From: Pseudomonas mandelii
GTDB lineage: Bacteria; Pseudomonadota; Gammaproteobacteria; Pseudomonadales; Pseudomonadaceae
Direction of reading: 5' to 3'
Assembly (NCBI RefSeq): GCF_900106065.1
Contig: NZ_LT629796.1
Coordinates: 372,001-436,000, forward strand
DNA length: 64,000 nucleotides
Program-made: the position numbers and the translations under genes
The notes under the pieces: generated by a model
Database searches by the model: none
What the model was told of the DNA's origin: nothing
Seen by the model: only the letters and a program-made list of their open reading frames with translations
In this document: positions 46,199-54,329 of the stretch, one piece after another
Layout: every line of letters begins with the position of its first letter
Numbering within the stretch: position 1 is the stretch's first letter

Positions 46199-46828
46199 CT
46201 ACGCCTCGGCCATGAACGGCGTAGGGTCGCCGCAACCGACGCGGATCACTTCCGGCTCGCCGTCGGCGAGGTTGATCACGGTGGACGCCTTGATCCCGCC
46301 GAAACCACCATCGATGATCAGGTCGACCTGATGCTCAAGCAATTGGCGCATTTCGTAAGGATCGCTCATCGGATCGGTGTCGCCGGGCATGATCAGGGTC
46401 ACGCTCATCAAGGGCTCGCCGAGCTCTTCCAGCAGCGCCAGGGCAATCGGATGACTCGGCACCCGCAGGCCGATGGTGCGTTTTTTCGGGTGCAACAACA
46501 GCCGCGGGACTTCGCGGGTGGCGTTGAGAATGAAGGTGTAAGGCCCCGGCAGGTGCGCCTTGAGCAAGCGGAAGGTGCCCGTGTCGATCTTGGCGAACAC
46601 CCCCAGTTGCGACAGGTCGCTGCAAATCAGCGCGAAGTTGTGCTTTTCATCCAGCCCACGCAAACGGCGCACGCGATCCACGGCATTCTTGTCGCCGATC
46701 TGGCAACCAATGGCGTAGGACGAGTCTGTGGGATAAATCACCACCCCGCCGCCGCGGATGATTTCGACAGCCTGTTTGATCAGGCGCGCTTGCGGGTTCT
46801 CCGGATGAATCTGGAAAAATTGACTCAC
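46199..46828 (-). CDS. yciO: YciO, Sua5/YrdC family protein (threonylcarbamoyl-AMP synthase-like)
   Basis: A 209-residue Sua5/YciO/YrdC-family protein. IIRGGGVVIYPTDSSYAIGC is the ATP/threonine-binding family motif, and KKRTIGLRVPSHPIAL follows. The family makes threonylcarbamoyl-AMP for tRNA t6A, but YciO members are paralogues with weaker proven activity. The GTG at 46828 is selected because the sequence after it (SQFFQIHPENPQ) matches the N-terminus of E. coli YciO and AGGTAGAGA lies upstream. Confidence 0.9.
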   Translation of the reverse strand: MSQFFQIHPENPQARLIKQAVEIIRGGGVVIYPTDSSYAIGCQIGDKNAVDRVRRLRGLDEKHNFALICSDLSQLGVFAKIDTGTFRLLKAHLPGPYTFILNATREVPRLLLHPKKRTIGLRVPSHPIALALLEELGEPLMSVTLIMPGDTDPMSDPYEMRQLLEHQVDLIIDGGFGGIKASTVINLADGEPEVIRVGCGDPTPFMAEA

Positions 46829-46841
46829 ATTCTCTACCTGT

Positions 46842-47705
46842 TCAGACGGCGGCAATAATTGGGTCATGTTTGAATCGACACCACAGTGGTGGCAGATCCT
46901 CCGGGAGCGGGCGGTACTCGCCGATCTCGGACCAGCCTCCAGGGCCATGAAAATCACTGCCGGCGCTGACCAGCAGACCGAACTCGCGGGCAAGAATCGC
47001 CAGGCTGCCCACTTGCTCGGCGGGCTGATGGCCATTGACCACTTCAATTGCGTGGCCCCCGGCTTGAATATAGTCAGAAATCAGGCGGCGACGCTTGCTG
47101 CGAGTGAAATCGTAGTGCCACGGATGCGCCAGGCTGACCCAGGCTTTCGCGGCTCGCAGCGTTTCGACCGTGTCTTCCAGGGTCGGCCAATGCTGCTTGA
47201 CGTCGCCCAGCTTGCCGGCGCCCAGCCATTTACGGAACGCTTCAGCGCGATCCTTGACGAAACCTTCACGCACCATCCAGTCGGCGAAATGCGGACGGGC
47301 CGGCGCATTGCCGCTGTCGCCCAGTTCCTGCTGGATCGCCCGGGCACCTTCCAGCGCGCCGGGCATGCCTTTCAATGCCAGCTTGCGGCTTATTTCTTCG
47401 GACCGTAGCCAGCGGCCATCGTGCAATTTGGCGATCGCCTCGACCAACGGTTCGGCATTGACATCAAATCCGTAGCCGAGCACATGAATGGTCGCGCCGC
47501 CCCAGGTGCAGGACAATTCGACGCCGTTGACCAGTTGCATCCCCAGCGAGGTCGCCGCACTGCGGGCCTCATCGAGGCCCTCGAGGGTGTCGTGATCGGT
47601 CAAGGCCAGGACTCGCACGCCTTTCTCGAACGCACGCGCCACCAGGACAGCAGGCGCGAGAGCGCCATCGGAGGCAGTGCTATGGCAGTGCAAATCAACA
47701 TTCAC
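46842..47705 (-). CDS. PHP-domain phosphoesterase, RNase AM type (YciV/TrpH)
   Basis: A 287-residue PHP-domain protein. [15 protein letters not shown] (residues 2-16) and [12 protein letters not shown] hold metal-binding His/Asp residues. [27 protein letters not shown] and the C-terminal [11 protein letters not shown] complete the trinuclear site. E. coli YciV (RnmA, RNase AM) is a 5'-3' exoribonuclease that matures rRNA 5' ends. The GTG start has GAGGT 9 nt upstream. It neighbours yciO and is divergent from yciB, similar to the E. coli trp-yci region. Confidence 0.9.
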   Translation of the reverse strand: MNVDLHCHSTASDGALAPAVLVARAFEKGVRVLALTDHDTLEGLDEARSAATSLGMQLVNGVELSCTWGGATIHVLGYGFDVNAEPLVEAIAKLHDGRWLRSEEISRKLALKGMPGALEGARAIQQELGDSGNAPARPHFADWMVREGFVKDRAEAFRKWLGAGKLGDVKQHWPTLEDTVETLRAAKAWVSLAHPWHYDFTRSKRRRLISDYIQAGGHAIEVVNGHQPAEQVGSLAILAREFGLLVSAGSDFHGPGGWSEIGEYRPLPEDLPPLWCRFKHDPIIAAV

Positions 47706-47792
47706 GGGGATGTGTTACCTCAAATCAGCTGGCGCTATCGCGCGCCCATATGTTTGTTATTATGCCGCCACATCCTGCTTCTGGCTGCCACT

Positions 47793-48389
47793 GTGAAACA
47801 ATTCATCGATTTCATCCCGCTCCTGCTGTTTTTCATCGTTTTCAAAATTGATCCACGGGTCGTCGACATCGGCGGTCATCAACTGACTGTAGGCGGTATT
47901 TACAGCGCCACCGCGATGCTGATCATCAGCTCCCTGGTGGTTTACGGTGCGCTGTTCATCAAGCAGCGCAAGCTGGAAAAGAGCCAATGGCTGACCCTCA
48001 TCGCCTGCCTGGTCTTCGGTAGCCTGACCCTGGCGTTCCACAGCGAAACCTTCCTGAAGTGGAAAGCGCCGGTGGTCAACTGGCTGTTCGCCCTGGCGTT
48101 CATTGGCAGCCACTTCATCGGCGAGCAACTGCTGATCAAGCGCATCATGGGCCACGCACTGACCCTGCCGGACCAGGTCTGGACGCGACTGAACATCGCC
48201 TGGATCGGCTTTTTCCTGTTTTGCGGTGCTGCCAACCTGTTCGTCGCGTTCACGTTCCAGAGCTACTGGGTCGACTTCAAAGTCTTCGGCAGCCTGGGCA
48301 TGACGTTGCTGTTCCTGGTCGCACAGGGCATTTACCTGTCCCGCCACCTGCACGACGCCGATACCACCACGCCAAAAACCGAGGACTGA
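47793..48389 (+). CDS. yciB: Inner-membrane-spanning protein YciB (septation protein A)
   Basis: A 198-residue integral membrane protein with about five helices, starting [21 protein letters not shown]. coli YciB interacts with cell-division and elongation proteins and affects envelope integrity. The start is the GTG at 47793, which gives the conserved N-terminus, although a poor Shine-Dalgarno precedes it. It is one base apart from yciI, so the two form an operon. Confidence 0.92.
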   Translation: MKQFIDFIPLLLFFIVFKIDPRVVDIGGHQLTVGGIYSATAMLIISSLVVYGALFIKQRKLEKSQWLTLIACLVFGSLTLAFHSETFLKWKAPVVNWLFALAFIGSHFIGEQLLIKRIMGHALTLPDQVWTRLNIAWIGFFLFCGAANLFVAFTFQSYWVDFKVFGSLGMTLLFLVAQGIYLSRHLHDADTTTPKTED

Positions 48390-48390
48390 C

Positions 48391-48690
48391 ATGCTTTACG
48401 CAATCATTGCCACAGACGTCGCCAACTCCCTGGAAGCCCGCCTGGCCGCACGGCCTGCCCACCTTGAGCGCCTGCAAGTGCTCAAGGGCGAAGGTCGTAT
48501 CGTATTGGCCGGCCCGCACCCGGCGGTCGACAGCAATGATCCGGGCGCGGCGGGTTTCACCGGCAGCCTGATCGTCGCCGAGTTCGATTCCCTGAGCGCA
48601 GCCCAGGCCTGGGCAGATGCGGATCCGTACATCGCCGCGGGCGTCTACGCCAACGTTTCGGTCAAGCCGTTCAAGCAAGTCCTGCCGTAA
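48391..48690 (+). CDS. yciI: YciI family protein
   Basis: A 99-residue YciI-like protein with a dimeric alpha/beta barrel. [20 protein letters not shown] and [20 protein letters not shown] are typical, with the conserved His-Pro in AGPHP and the later [12 protein letters not shown]. The family is related to muconolactone isomerase-like folds; the biochemical role of YciI is unproven. The ATG begins one base after the yciB stop. Confidence 0.93.
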   Translation: MLYAIIATDVANSLEARLAARPAHLERLQVLKGEGRIVLAGPHPAVDSNDPGAAGFTGSLIVAEFDSLSAAQAWADADPYIAAGVYANVSVKPFKQVLP

Positions 48691-48699
48691 ATCGCGCCC

Positions 48700-48728
48700 G
48701 CGCGATGAACCTTGCCGGTTCATCGCGC
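48700..48728 (+). terminator. GC-rich hairpin after yciI
   Basis: A perfect 12-bp stem GCGCGATGAACC (48700-48711) and GGTTCATCGCGC (48717-48728) with a 5-nt loop. No U-tract follows, so it may be an RNA-stabilising structure or a weak terminator. Confidence 0.5.
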
Positions 48729-48799
48729 GCTCAACGCTCATTATTCTCGTTCGCCGGCCGACAACCTGCCCAATACTCGTATTGGAATCAGGAGTGGCG

Positions 48800-49213
48800 A
48801 TGCGCAAAGGTCCGTTGTGTCTGATGTTGGTGACGTTGTCGATGGTAGCGCCGGCCCATGGTGAAGAAAGCGCCGAGGGCGGCAGTACGACGCCGCTGTC
48901 GCTGAGCGCCGGCAGCCAGATCACCGAGTTGCAGCAGCGCTTGAAGGTAAGCGAGCAGCAACGAGAAGAACTGAGCAAACAACTGCAAAATACCGACAGT
49001 GAACGCGAAAGCGCTCAGCTGGGCCGGTTGCGCCAAGAGAACCAGCGCCTCAAGCTGCAACTCAAGGAAGCCCAGGCGAGCAATCCGCTGCCACGTCTGC
49101 TGACTGATCAGCAGCAATGGTTCGTAATCGGTGGTGGAGTTGCGCTATTGGCCCTGCTCTGCGGTATCTTCGCCAGTGGTGCCACCAGAAAACGTCGGCA
49201 ATGGCTAAATTGA
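48800..49213 (+). CDS. Membrane-anchored coiled-coil protein at the Cpx locus
   Basis: A 137-residue protein with a signal peptide at residues 1-21 (cleavage after APAHG likely), a coiled coil from about 40 to 92 (ITELQQRLKVSEQQREELSK), and a C-terminal transmembrane helix (WFVIGGGVALLALLCGIFAS) with a basic end. It looks like an E. coli YgiM (TIGR04211) relative without the SH3 domain. It starts 110 bp after yciI and ends 7 bp before cpxR, so it is likely in the Cpx operon; the role is unknown. Confidence 0.82.
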   Translation: MRKGPLCLMLVTLSMVAPAHGEESAEGGSTTPLSLSAGSQITELQQRLKVSEQQREELSKQLQNTDSERESAQLGRLRQENQRLKLQLKEAQASNPLPRLLTDQQQWFVIGGGVALLALLCGIFASGATRKRRQWLN

Positions 49214-49220
49214 GTGAGTA

Positions 49221-49898
49221 ATGAGCGAGCTGTTATTAATTGATGATGACCAGGAGCTGTGCGAGCTCCTGAGCAGTTGGCTGAGCCAGGAAGGCTTTCA
49301 GGTCCGTGCCTGCCACGACGGCCAGAGTGCTCGCCGTGCGCTGGCCGAAACCTCCCCCGCCGCCGTGGTGCTGGACGTGATGCTGCCGGACGGCAGCGGT
49401 CTGGAATTGCTCAAGCAATTGCGCAGCGACCATCCGGACCTGCCGGTGCTGATGCTGTCTGCGCGTGGCGAACCACTGGATCGCATCCTCGGCCTGGAAC
49501 TCGGCGCCGACGATTACCTGGCCAAGCCGTGCGACCCGCGGGAACTGACAGCCCGTCTGCGCGCCGTACTGCGCCGCAGTCATCCGACGGCGGTGTCCAG
49601 CCAGCTCGAACTGGGCGACCTGTGCTTCAGCCCGGTGCGTGGCGTGGTCAGCATCGACGAACAGGAATTCACCCTCACCGTCTCCGAAAGCCGTCTGCTC
49701 GAAGCCCTGCTCAAGCAACCCGGCGAGCCGCTGGACAAACAGGACCTGGCGCAAATCGCCCTCGGCCGCAAGCTGACCCTGTACGACCGCAGCCTGGACA
49801 TGCACGTCAGCAACCTGCGCAAAAAAATCGGCCCACACCCCGACGGCCGCCCGCGCATCGTTGCCCTGCGTAGCCGCGGTTACTACTACAGCCTGTGA
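49221..49898 (+). CDS. cpxR: Response regulator, CpxR type (OmpR family)
   Basis: A 225-residue response regulator. The receiver domain has the acidic pair in LLIDDDQELCELL, phospho-acceptor Asp52 (VVLDVMLPDGSG) and Lys in LAKPCDPREL. The C-terminal winged helix includes LYDRSLDMHVSNLRKKIGPH. Its place next to a Spy/CpxP-like gene and a sensor kinase matches the Pseudomonas cpx locus, which reacts to envelope stress and can raise efflux pump expression. The ATG lies 7 bp after the preceding coiled-coil gene. Confidence 0.92.
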   Translation: MSELLLIDDDQELCELLSSWLSQEGFQVRACHDGQSARRALAETSPAAVVLDVMLPDGSGLELLKQLRSDHPDLPVLMLSARGEPLDRILGLELGADDYLAKPCDPRELTARLRAVLRRSHPTAVSSQLELGDLCFSPVRGVVSIDEQEFTLTVSESRLLEALLKQPGEPLDKQDLAQIALGRKLTLYDRSLDMHVSNLRKKIGPHPDGRPRIVALRSRGYYYSL

Positions 49899-49927
49899 GC
49901 ACCTGGAAGAACCGGATGGGAGCAAAC

Positions 49928-50021
49928 CTGTGGCGAGGGAGCTTGCTCCCGCTGGACTGCGCAGCAGGCCTTCTTTTGGGGCCGCTTCGCAGCCCGACGG
50001 GAGCAAGCGCCCTCGCCACAG
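49928..50021. repeat. REPIN of the GTGGCGAGGGAGCTTGCTCC family
   Basis: CTGTGGCGAGGGAGCTTGCT and the inverted AGCAAGCGCCCTCGCCACAG flank a short spacer. It interrupts the cpx locus between cpxR and the Spy-like gene. Confidence 0.88.
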
Positions 50022-50062
50022 GTCACTGCCAGCAAAGTTTGTAAGGACGCCACGAAATCGTC

Positions 50063-50078
50063 TTTACCCAAGCTTTAC
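50063..50078 (-). promoter_or_regulatory. Candidate CpxR-type direct repeat
   Basis: TTTAC-N6-TTTAC, that is GTAAA-N6-GTAAA on the minus strand, lies about 83 bp before the Spy-like gene. The E. coli CpxR box is GTAAA-N5-GTAAA, so spacing here is one base longer. Position fits activation of the chaperone gene. Confidence 0.45.
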
Positions 50079-50160
50079 GCTCCGCTGACCGCCGCTGACC
50101 TTGATCTGCGTATTCTGAACTCATCCGGAACGTACCGGGAACGAGACAAGGAGATTCACC

Positions 50161-50610
50161 ATGCGCAAGACTCTTATCGCTCTGATGTTCGCTGCCGCCC
50201 TGCCGACCGTTGCCATGGCCATGCCTGAAGGTTCCGGCCCGATGGATGGCCCGATGGACGGCCCGCGCCACGGCGGTCAGATGCACGGCATGCACGGTAA
50301 AGGCCCGTACAGCCAGCTGGACCTGAGCCGCGAACAGCGTGAGCAGATCCGCAAAATCATGGGCGAGCAGATGCACGAGCGTAAGCAAGTGGTCGAGAAG
50401 TACCTGGAGAAACTCTCGCCGGCCGACCAGAAAGCCATGAAAGATGAAATGGCCGCCAACCACAAAAAAGCCGAAGCCGATGTCCGTGGCCTGCTGAAAC
50501 CGGATCAACAGAAGAAATTCGACGAGATCCAGAAGAAGAAGGCTGAGCGCCGCGCCGAATGGGCCGAATTCAAGGCGTGGAAAGCGCAACAACCGCAAAA
50601 AGCGCAATAA
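50161..50610 (+). CDS. Spy/CpxP family periplasmic protein
   Basis: A 149-residue protein with a clear signal peptide (MRKTLIALMFAAALPTVAMA). The mature part opens with a Met/Gly/Pro/His-rich stretch that may bind metal, then has two LTxxQ-type motifs: LDLSREQREQIRKIM and RGLLKPDQQKKFDEI. This is the pattern of Spy chaperone and the CpxP sensor inhibitor. It lies between cpxR and the kinase gene, supporting a CpxP-like feedback role. A terminator follows the stop. Confidence 0.9.
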   Translation: MRKTLIALMFAAALPTVAMAMPEGSGPMDGPMDGPRHGGQMHGMHGKGPYSQLDLSREQREQIRKIMGEQMHERKQVVEKYLEKLSPADQKAMKDEMAANHKKAEADVRGLLKPDQQKKFDEIQKKKAERRAEWAEFKAWKAQQPQKAQ

Positions 50611-50623
50611 TGCACTGACCCCG

Positions 50624-50654
50624 GACCCGACGGCTAACCCCGTCGGGTCTTTTG
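50624..50654 (+). terminator. Intrinsic terminator of the Spy-like gene
   Basis: Arms GACCCGACGG (50624-50633) and CCGTCGGGTC (50640-50649) are followed by TTTT. Confidence 0.85.
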
Positions 50655-50658
50655 CCAT

Positions 50659-50712
50659 TGTAGGACCTGGCGGTGCGGGCAAGTCGGATCGCCGCACCGC
50701 TCGCTCCTACAG
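50659..50712. repeat. Degenerate REP-like palindrome
   Basis: TGTAGGA (50659-50665) and TCCTACA (50705-50711) enclose GGCGGTGCGGGC/GCCGCACCGC arms. It separates the Spy-like gene from the sensor kinase. Confidence 0.6.
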
Positions 50713-50758
50713 GTCGGCCCGCTCCCACATGGGATTTGTGATCGTTTGAGGATTTTCT

Positions 50759-52099
50759 GTGCGCTCATTGTTCTGGCGTATCCTGGCCAGCTTCTGGCTG
50801 GCCATCACTCTGGTTGCAGGGCTTTCCATTCTGTTGGGGCACATGCTCAACCAGGACGCGTGGATTCTCAGCCGCCACCCGGGCCTCAACACCCTGGCCG
50901 AACAGTGGACGCAAACCTACGAAGCCCAAGGTGAGGAAGCGGCCCAGGACATTCTGGAACAGCGCAAGCGCCAGTATCACATTGACGTTCAGGTGCTCAA
51001 CGAGAGCGGCGACCCGGTGGTGCGCGGTACCTTTCCCCGGCGTGCGGCGGCTTTCGAAGCACGGCAGAACAACGACGATCGCCGCCTGCCGTGGCGACGC
51101 CTGACCGACGAATACACCAGCGCCAAGACCGGCGACACCTACCTGCTTATCTACCGCATCCCGCACCCGGAACTGGACGCCTGGCACCGCGAAAGCCTGC
51201 TCTGGCCGCTAAGTGCGCTGGGCATTGCGCTGGTGGTGCTGACCCTCTTCAGCCTGTTCGTGACCTTGTCCATCACTCGCCCGCTGAACCGCTTGCGCGG
51301 CGCGGTGCATGACCTTGGGCAAACCACCTATCAGCAGAACAGCCTGGTGAAACTGGCCAACCGGCGCGACGAATTTGGTGTATTGGCCAACGACTTCAAC
51401 CGCATGGGTGCGCGCCTGCAAAGTCTGATCGGCAGCCAGCGACAGTTACTGCGCGACGTGTCCCATGAACTGCGTTCACCGCTGGCGCGACTGCGCATTG
51501 CCTTGGCACTGGCCGAACGGGCCACCCCCGAAGAACGGGAGAAGCTCGCGCCACGCTTGACCCGTGAGTGCGATCGACTAGAAGCCCTGATCAGTGAAAT
51601 CCTGGTACTGGCACGGGTCGATGCCGACAACGCCAGCGCTGAAGAAGTGGACCTGAATGCGCTGCTCAATACGCTGCAAAAAGATGCGCAACTGGCTTCA
51701 CCGGAGCAGACCGTTCACCTCGACGCCGAACCGCAGCTGAACCTCAAAGGCTGGCCGACGATGATCGAGCGTGCCGTCGATAACCTGCTGCGCAATGCCC
51801 AGCGCTTCAATCCCGCAGGGCAGCCGATTGAAATGCAGGCGGTGCGCCAAGGCGAGCGGATTGTGGTCAGCGTCAGGGACCATGGGCCCGGTGTCGATGC
51901 CGAGCATTTGAACCTGCTGGGTGAGCCGTTCTATCGGGCTCCGGGGCAGACGGCGGCCGGACATGGCTTGGGATTGGCGATTGCGCGACGCGCGGCAGAA
52001 CGGCATGGCGGGAGCCTGGTGCTGGCCAATCACCCGCAAGGCGGGTTCATCGCCAGCCTGGAATTACCGTTGGTGCCCGGCGCCGTCGTCCAGCCTTGA
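50759..52099 (+). CDS. Sensor histidine kinase, CpxA-like
   Basis: A 446-residue inner-membrane kinase. TM1 is at residues 7-29, the periplasmic sensor at 30-148, TM2 at 149-171, then HAMP, the dimerisation helix with His236 (RDVSHELRSPLARLR) and an ATPase domain with NLLRNAQRF, DHGPGV and GHGLGLAIARR. It should phosphorylate the CpxR-type regulator and is called CpxS in P. aeruginosa. The start is GTG at 50759. A REP-like element and a terminator lie before it, so it may be expressed apart from cpxR. Confidence 0.92.
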   Translation: MRSLFWRILASFWLAITLVAGLSILLGHMLNQDAWILSRHPGLNTLAEQWTQTYEAQGEEAAQDILEQRKRQYHIDVQVLNESGDPVVRGTFPRRAAAFEARQNNDDRRLPWRRLTDEYTSAKTGDTYLLIYRIPHPELDAWHRESLLWPLSALGIALVVLTLFSLFVTLSITRPLNRLRGAVHDLGQTTYQQNSLVKLANRRDEFGVLANDFNRMGARLQSLIGSQRQLLRDVSHELRSPLARLRIALALAERATPEEREKLAPRLTRECDRLEALISEILVLARVDADNASAEEVDLNALLNTLQKDAQLASPEQTVHLDAEPQLNLKGWPTMIERAVDNLLRNAQRFNPAGQPIEMQAVRQGERIVVSVRDHGPGVDAEHLNLLGEPFYRAPGQTAAGHGLGLAIARRAAERHGGSLVLANHPQGGFIASLELPLVPGAVVQP

Positions 52100-52103
52100 A
52101 AGC

Positions 52104-52129
52104 TTCGCGGGCAAGCCTCGCTCCTACAG
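52104..52129. repeat. Single REP element
   Basis: TTCGCGGGCAAGCCTCGCTC followed by CTACAG is one REP half, identical in sequence to the left arm at 29795. Confidence 0.8.
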
Positions 52130-52159
52130 GTCCTATGCCGAACACACTATCGAGGCACT

Positions 52160-52187
52160 GATCGTTCCCACGCGCGTGGGAACGATC
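52160..52187. repeat. Perfect 28-bp palindrome
   Basis: GATCGTTCCCACG followed by CG and CGTGGGAACGATC reads identically on both strands. It lies just after the nitroreductase stop on the minus strand and may act as its terminator or be a second class of Pseudomonas intergenic repeat. Confidence 0.8.
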
Positions 52188-52188
52188 C

Positions 52189-52752
52189 TTACTGACCGGG
52201 CCAGGCGCTGACGAACTCGGCCAGGTCAACCTTCTCGGCCACGCGCGGTTCTTTCTGCGGTGTGCCCAGGTACAGAAAGGCGATCACCTCTTCTCCTTCC
52301 GCCAACCCCAGCCCCTTGGCCACATGCGCCGAATAGGCCAGATCCCCTGTGCGCCACACCGCGCCAATGCCTTGAGCGTAAGCGGCCAGCAGAATCCCGT
52401 GAGCGGCACATCCTGCTGCCAGCAATTGCTCGGATTTCGGGTATTTGACGTGGTCCTGCAACCGCGCGATCACCACAACCACCAGCGGTGCGCGCAACGG
52501 ACCGTTACGCGCCTTGTCCAGCGCCGCCTCGGACACTTCGCTGTCTTGCAGCTTCGCCGCTTCGGCCAGCAACTCGCCCATTTGCTCGCGCGCCGCACCT
52601 TCGACTGTCAGGAAGCGCCAAGGCTGCAGGTGGCCGTGGTCCGGCGCACGCATCGCGGCAGAAAACAGCACTTCGCGCTGTTCTGCGGTGGGTGCCGGTT
52701 CGAGCAGTCGTGGAACGGAAACACGGTTGAGCAAAGCGTCGAGAGCCTGCAT
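52189..52752 (-). CDS. Nitroreductase family protein (YdjA-like)
   Basis: A 187-residue FMN-dependent oxidoreductase of the nitroreductase fold, the size of E. coli YdjA (183). FMN contacts are suggested by AMRAPDHGHLQPWRFL near the N-terminus and by the C-terminal FLYLGTPQKEPR. AAYAQGIGAVWRTG is the conserved middle segment. It reduces quinones or nitro compounds in general; the native substrate is unknown. It is divergent from trkH. Confidence 0.9.
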   Translation of the reverse strand: MQALDALLNRVSVPRLLEPAPTAEQREVLFSAAMRAPDHGHLQPWRFLTVEGAAREQMGELLAEAAKLQDSEVSEAALDKARNGPLRAPLVVVVIARLQDHVKYPKSEQLLAAGCAAHGILLAAYAQGIGAVWRTGDLAYSAHVAKGLGLAEGEEVIAFLYLGTPQKEPRVAEKVDLAEFVSAWPGQ

Positions 52753-52874
52753 CGGCCACCTCCTGAAAAATATGTGCGGCTATTCTAGCGGTATCTGGCG
52801 CGGGTATGCCGGTTTACATGCCCTGCCTCGCAGGTAGAATAGCGGCCTTCCCTTCTTCAGCCCGAGCGGACTTC

Positions 52875-54329
52875 ATGGCGTTGCCGACCTTACGGATTAT
52901 TGGTTTCATCATCGGCATCTTCCTGATCACGCTGGCCATCGCCATGGTCGTGCCCATGGCCACCCTGGTGATTTTCGAGCGCACGAGCGATCTGCCGTCG
53001 TTCCTCTGGGCGAGCATGATTACCTTCGTCGCGGGTTTGGCCCTGGTCATCCCCGGCCGGCCCGAACACATACACTTGCGCCCGCGGGACATGTACTTGC
53101 TGACCGTCAGCAGCTGGCTGGTGGTCTGCGTTTTTGCCGCGCTGCCGTTCTTGCTGACCCAGCACATCAGCTACACCGACTCGTTCTTCGAAAGCATGTC
53201 CGGCATCACGGCCACCGGCTCAACCGTACTCAACCACCTCGACGACATGTCCCCCGGCATCCTGATGTGGCGCTCGTTGTTGCACTGGATCGGCGGGATC
53301 GGCTTTATCGGCATGGCGGTGGCCATTCTGCCGCTGCTGCGCATCGGTGGCATGCGACTGTTCCAGACCGAGTCGTCGGACCGGTCCGAAAAGGTCATGC
53401 CCCGTTCGCACATGGTGGCGCGTTTGATCGTCGCGGCTTATGTGGGCATCACTATTCTCGGCAGCCTGGCGTTCTGGTGGGCCGGAATGAGCCCGTTCGA
53501 TGCGATCAACCACGCGATGTCAGCGATTTCCACCGGAGGTTTCTCAACGTCCGACCAGTCCCTGGCCAAGTGGACACAACCGGCGGTGCACTGGGTGGCG
53601 ATTGTCATCATGATTCTCGGCAGCCTGCCATTCACCCTGTACGTGGCGACCTTGCGCGGTAACCGTCGAGCGTTGATCAAGGATCAGCAGGTGCAAGGCT
53701 TGCTCGGCATGTTGCTGGTGACCTGGCTGGTGCTCGGCACCTGGTACTGGTGGACCACCCAGCTGCATTGGCTTGAAGCGTTGCGACATGTAGCGCTGAA
53801 CGTGACTTCGATCGTCACCACGACAGGATTTGCACTGGGGGACTACAGCCTCTGGGGCAACTTCTCGCTGATGCTGTTCTTCTATCTGGGGTTTGTCGGC
53901 GGTTGCTCAGGCTCGACGGCTGGCGGGATCAAGATTTTCCGTTTCCAGGTCGCCTACATCCTGCTCAAGGCCAACCTTAACCAATTGATTCATCCGCGCG
54001 CGGTGATCAAGCAGAAGTACAACGGCCATCGTCTCGACGAAGAGATCGTGCGTTCGATCCTGACCTTCTCGTTCTTCTTCGCCATCACCATCTGCGTGAT
54101 TGCCTTGCTGCTGTCGCTGCTCGGCGTCGACTGGATGACCGCCCTGACCGGCGCCGCCAGCACCGTGTCCGGTGTCGGTCCTGGCCTGGGCGAGACCATT
54201 GGCCCGGCGGGCAACTTCGCCACCTTGCCGGACGCTGCCAAGTGGATTCTCTCGTTCGGCATGTTGCTGGGCCGACTGGAGATCATTACGGTGTTTGTTC
54301 TGTGTATTCCTGCGTTCTGGCGGCACTGA
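52875..54329 (+). CDS. trkH: TrkH family potassium uptake protein
   Basis: A 484-residue K+ channel-like subunit with about ten helices and four pore loops. The selectivity segments are SMSGITATGSTV, MSAISTGGFST, VTSIVTTTGFALGDY and ASTVSGVGPGLGET. It works with the peripheral TrkA NAD-binding protein, not encoded here. Length matches E. coli TrkH (483). The ATG at 52875 starts the family N-terminus. Its last 44 bp overlap the 3' end of the convergent AraC-type gene. Confidence 0.94.
   Translation: MALPTLRIIGFIIGIFLITLAIAMVVPMATLVIFERTSDLPSFLWASMITFVAGLALVIPGRPEHIHLRPRDMYLLTVSSWLVVCVFAALPFLLTQHISYTDSFFESMSGITATGSTVLNHLDDMSPGILMWRSLLHWIGGIGFIGMAVAILPLLRIGGMRLFQTESSDRSEKVMPRSHMVARLIVAAYVGITILGSLAFWWAGMSPFDAINHAMSAISTGGFSTSDQSLAKWTQPAVHWVAIVIMILGSLPFTLYVATLRGNRRALIKDQQVQGLLGMLLVTWLVLGTWYWWTTQLHWLEALRHVALNVTSIVTTTGFALGDYSLWGNFSLMLFFYLGFVGGCSGSTAGGIKIFRFQVAYILLKANLNQLIHPRAVIKQKYNGHRLDEEIVRSILTFSFFFAITICVIALLLSLLGVDWMTALTGAASTVSGVGPGLGETIGPAGNFATLPDAAKWILSFGMLLGRLEIITVFVLCIPAFWRH

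Noticed and set aside
49861..50088. Short frames across the REPIN at 49.9-50.0 kb
   Set aside because: They consist of repeat sequence and have no ribosome binding site.
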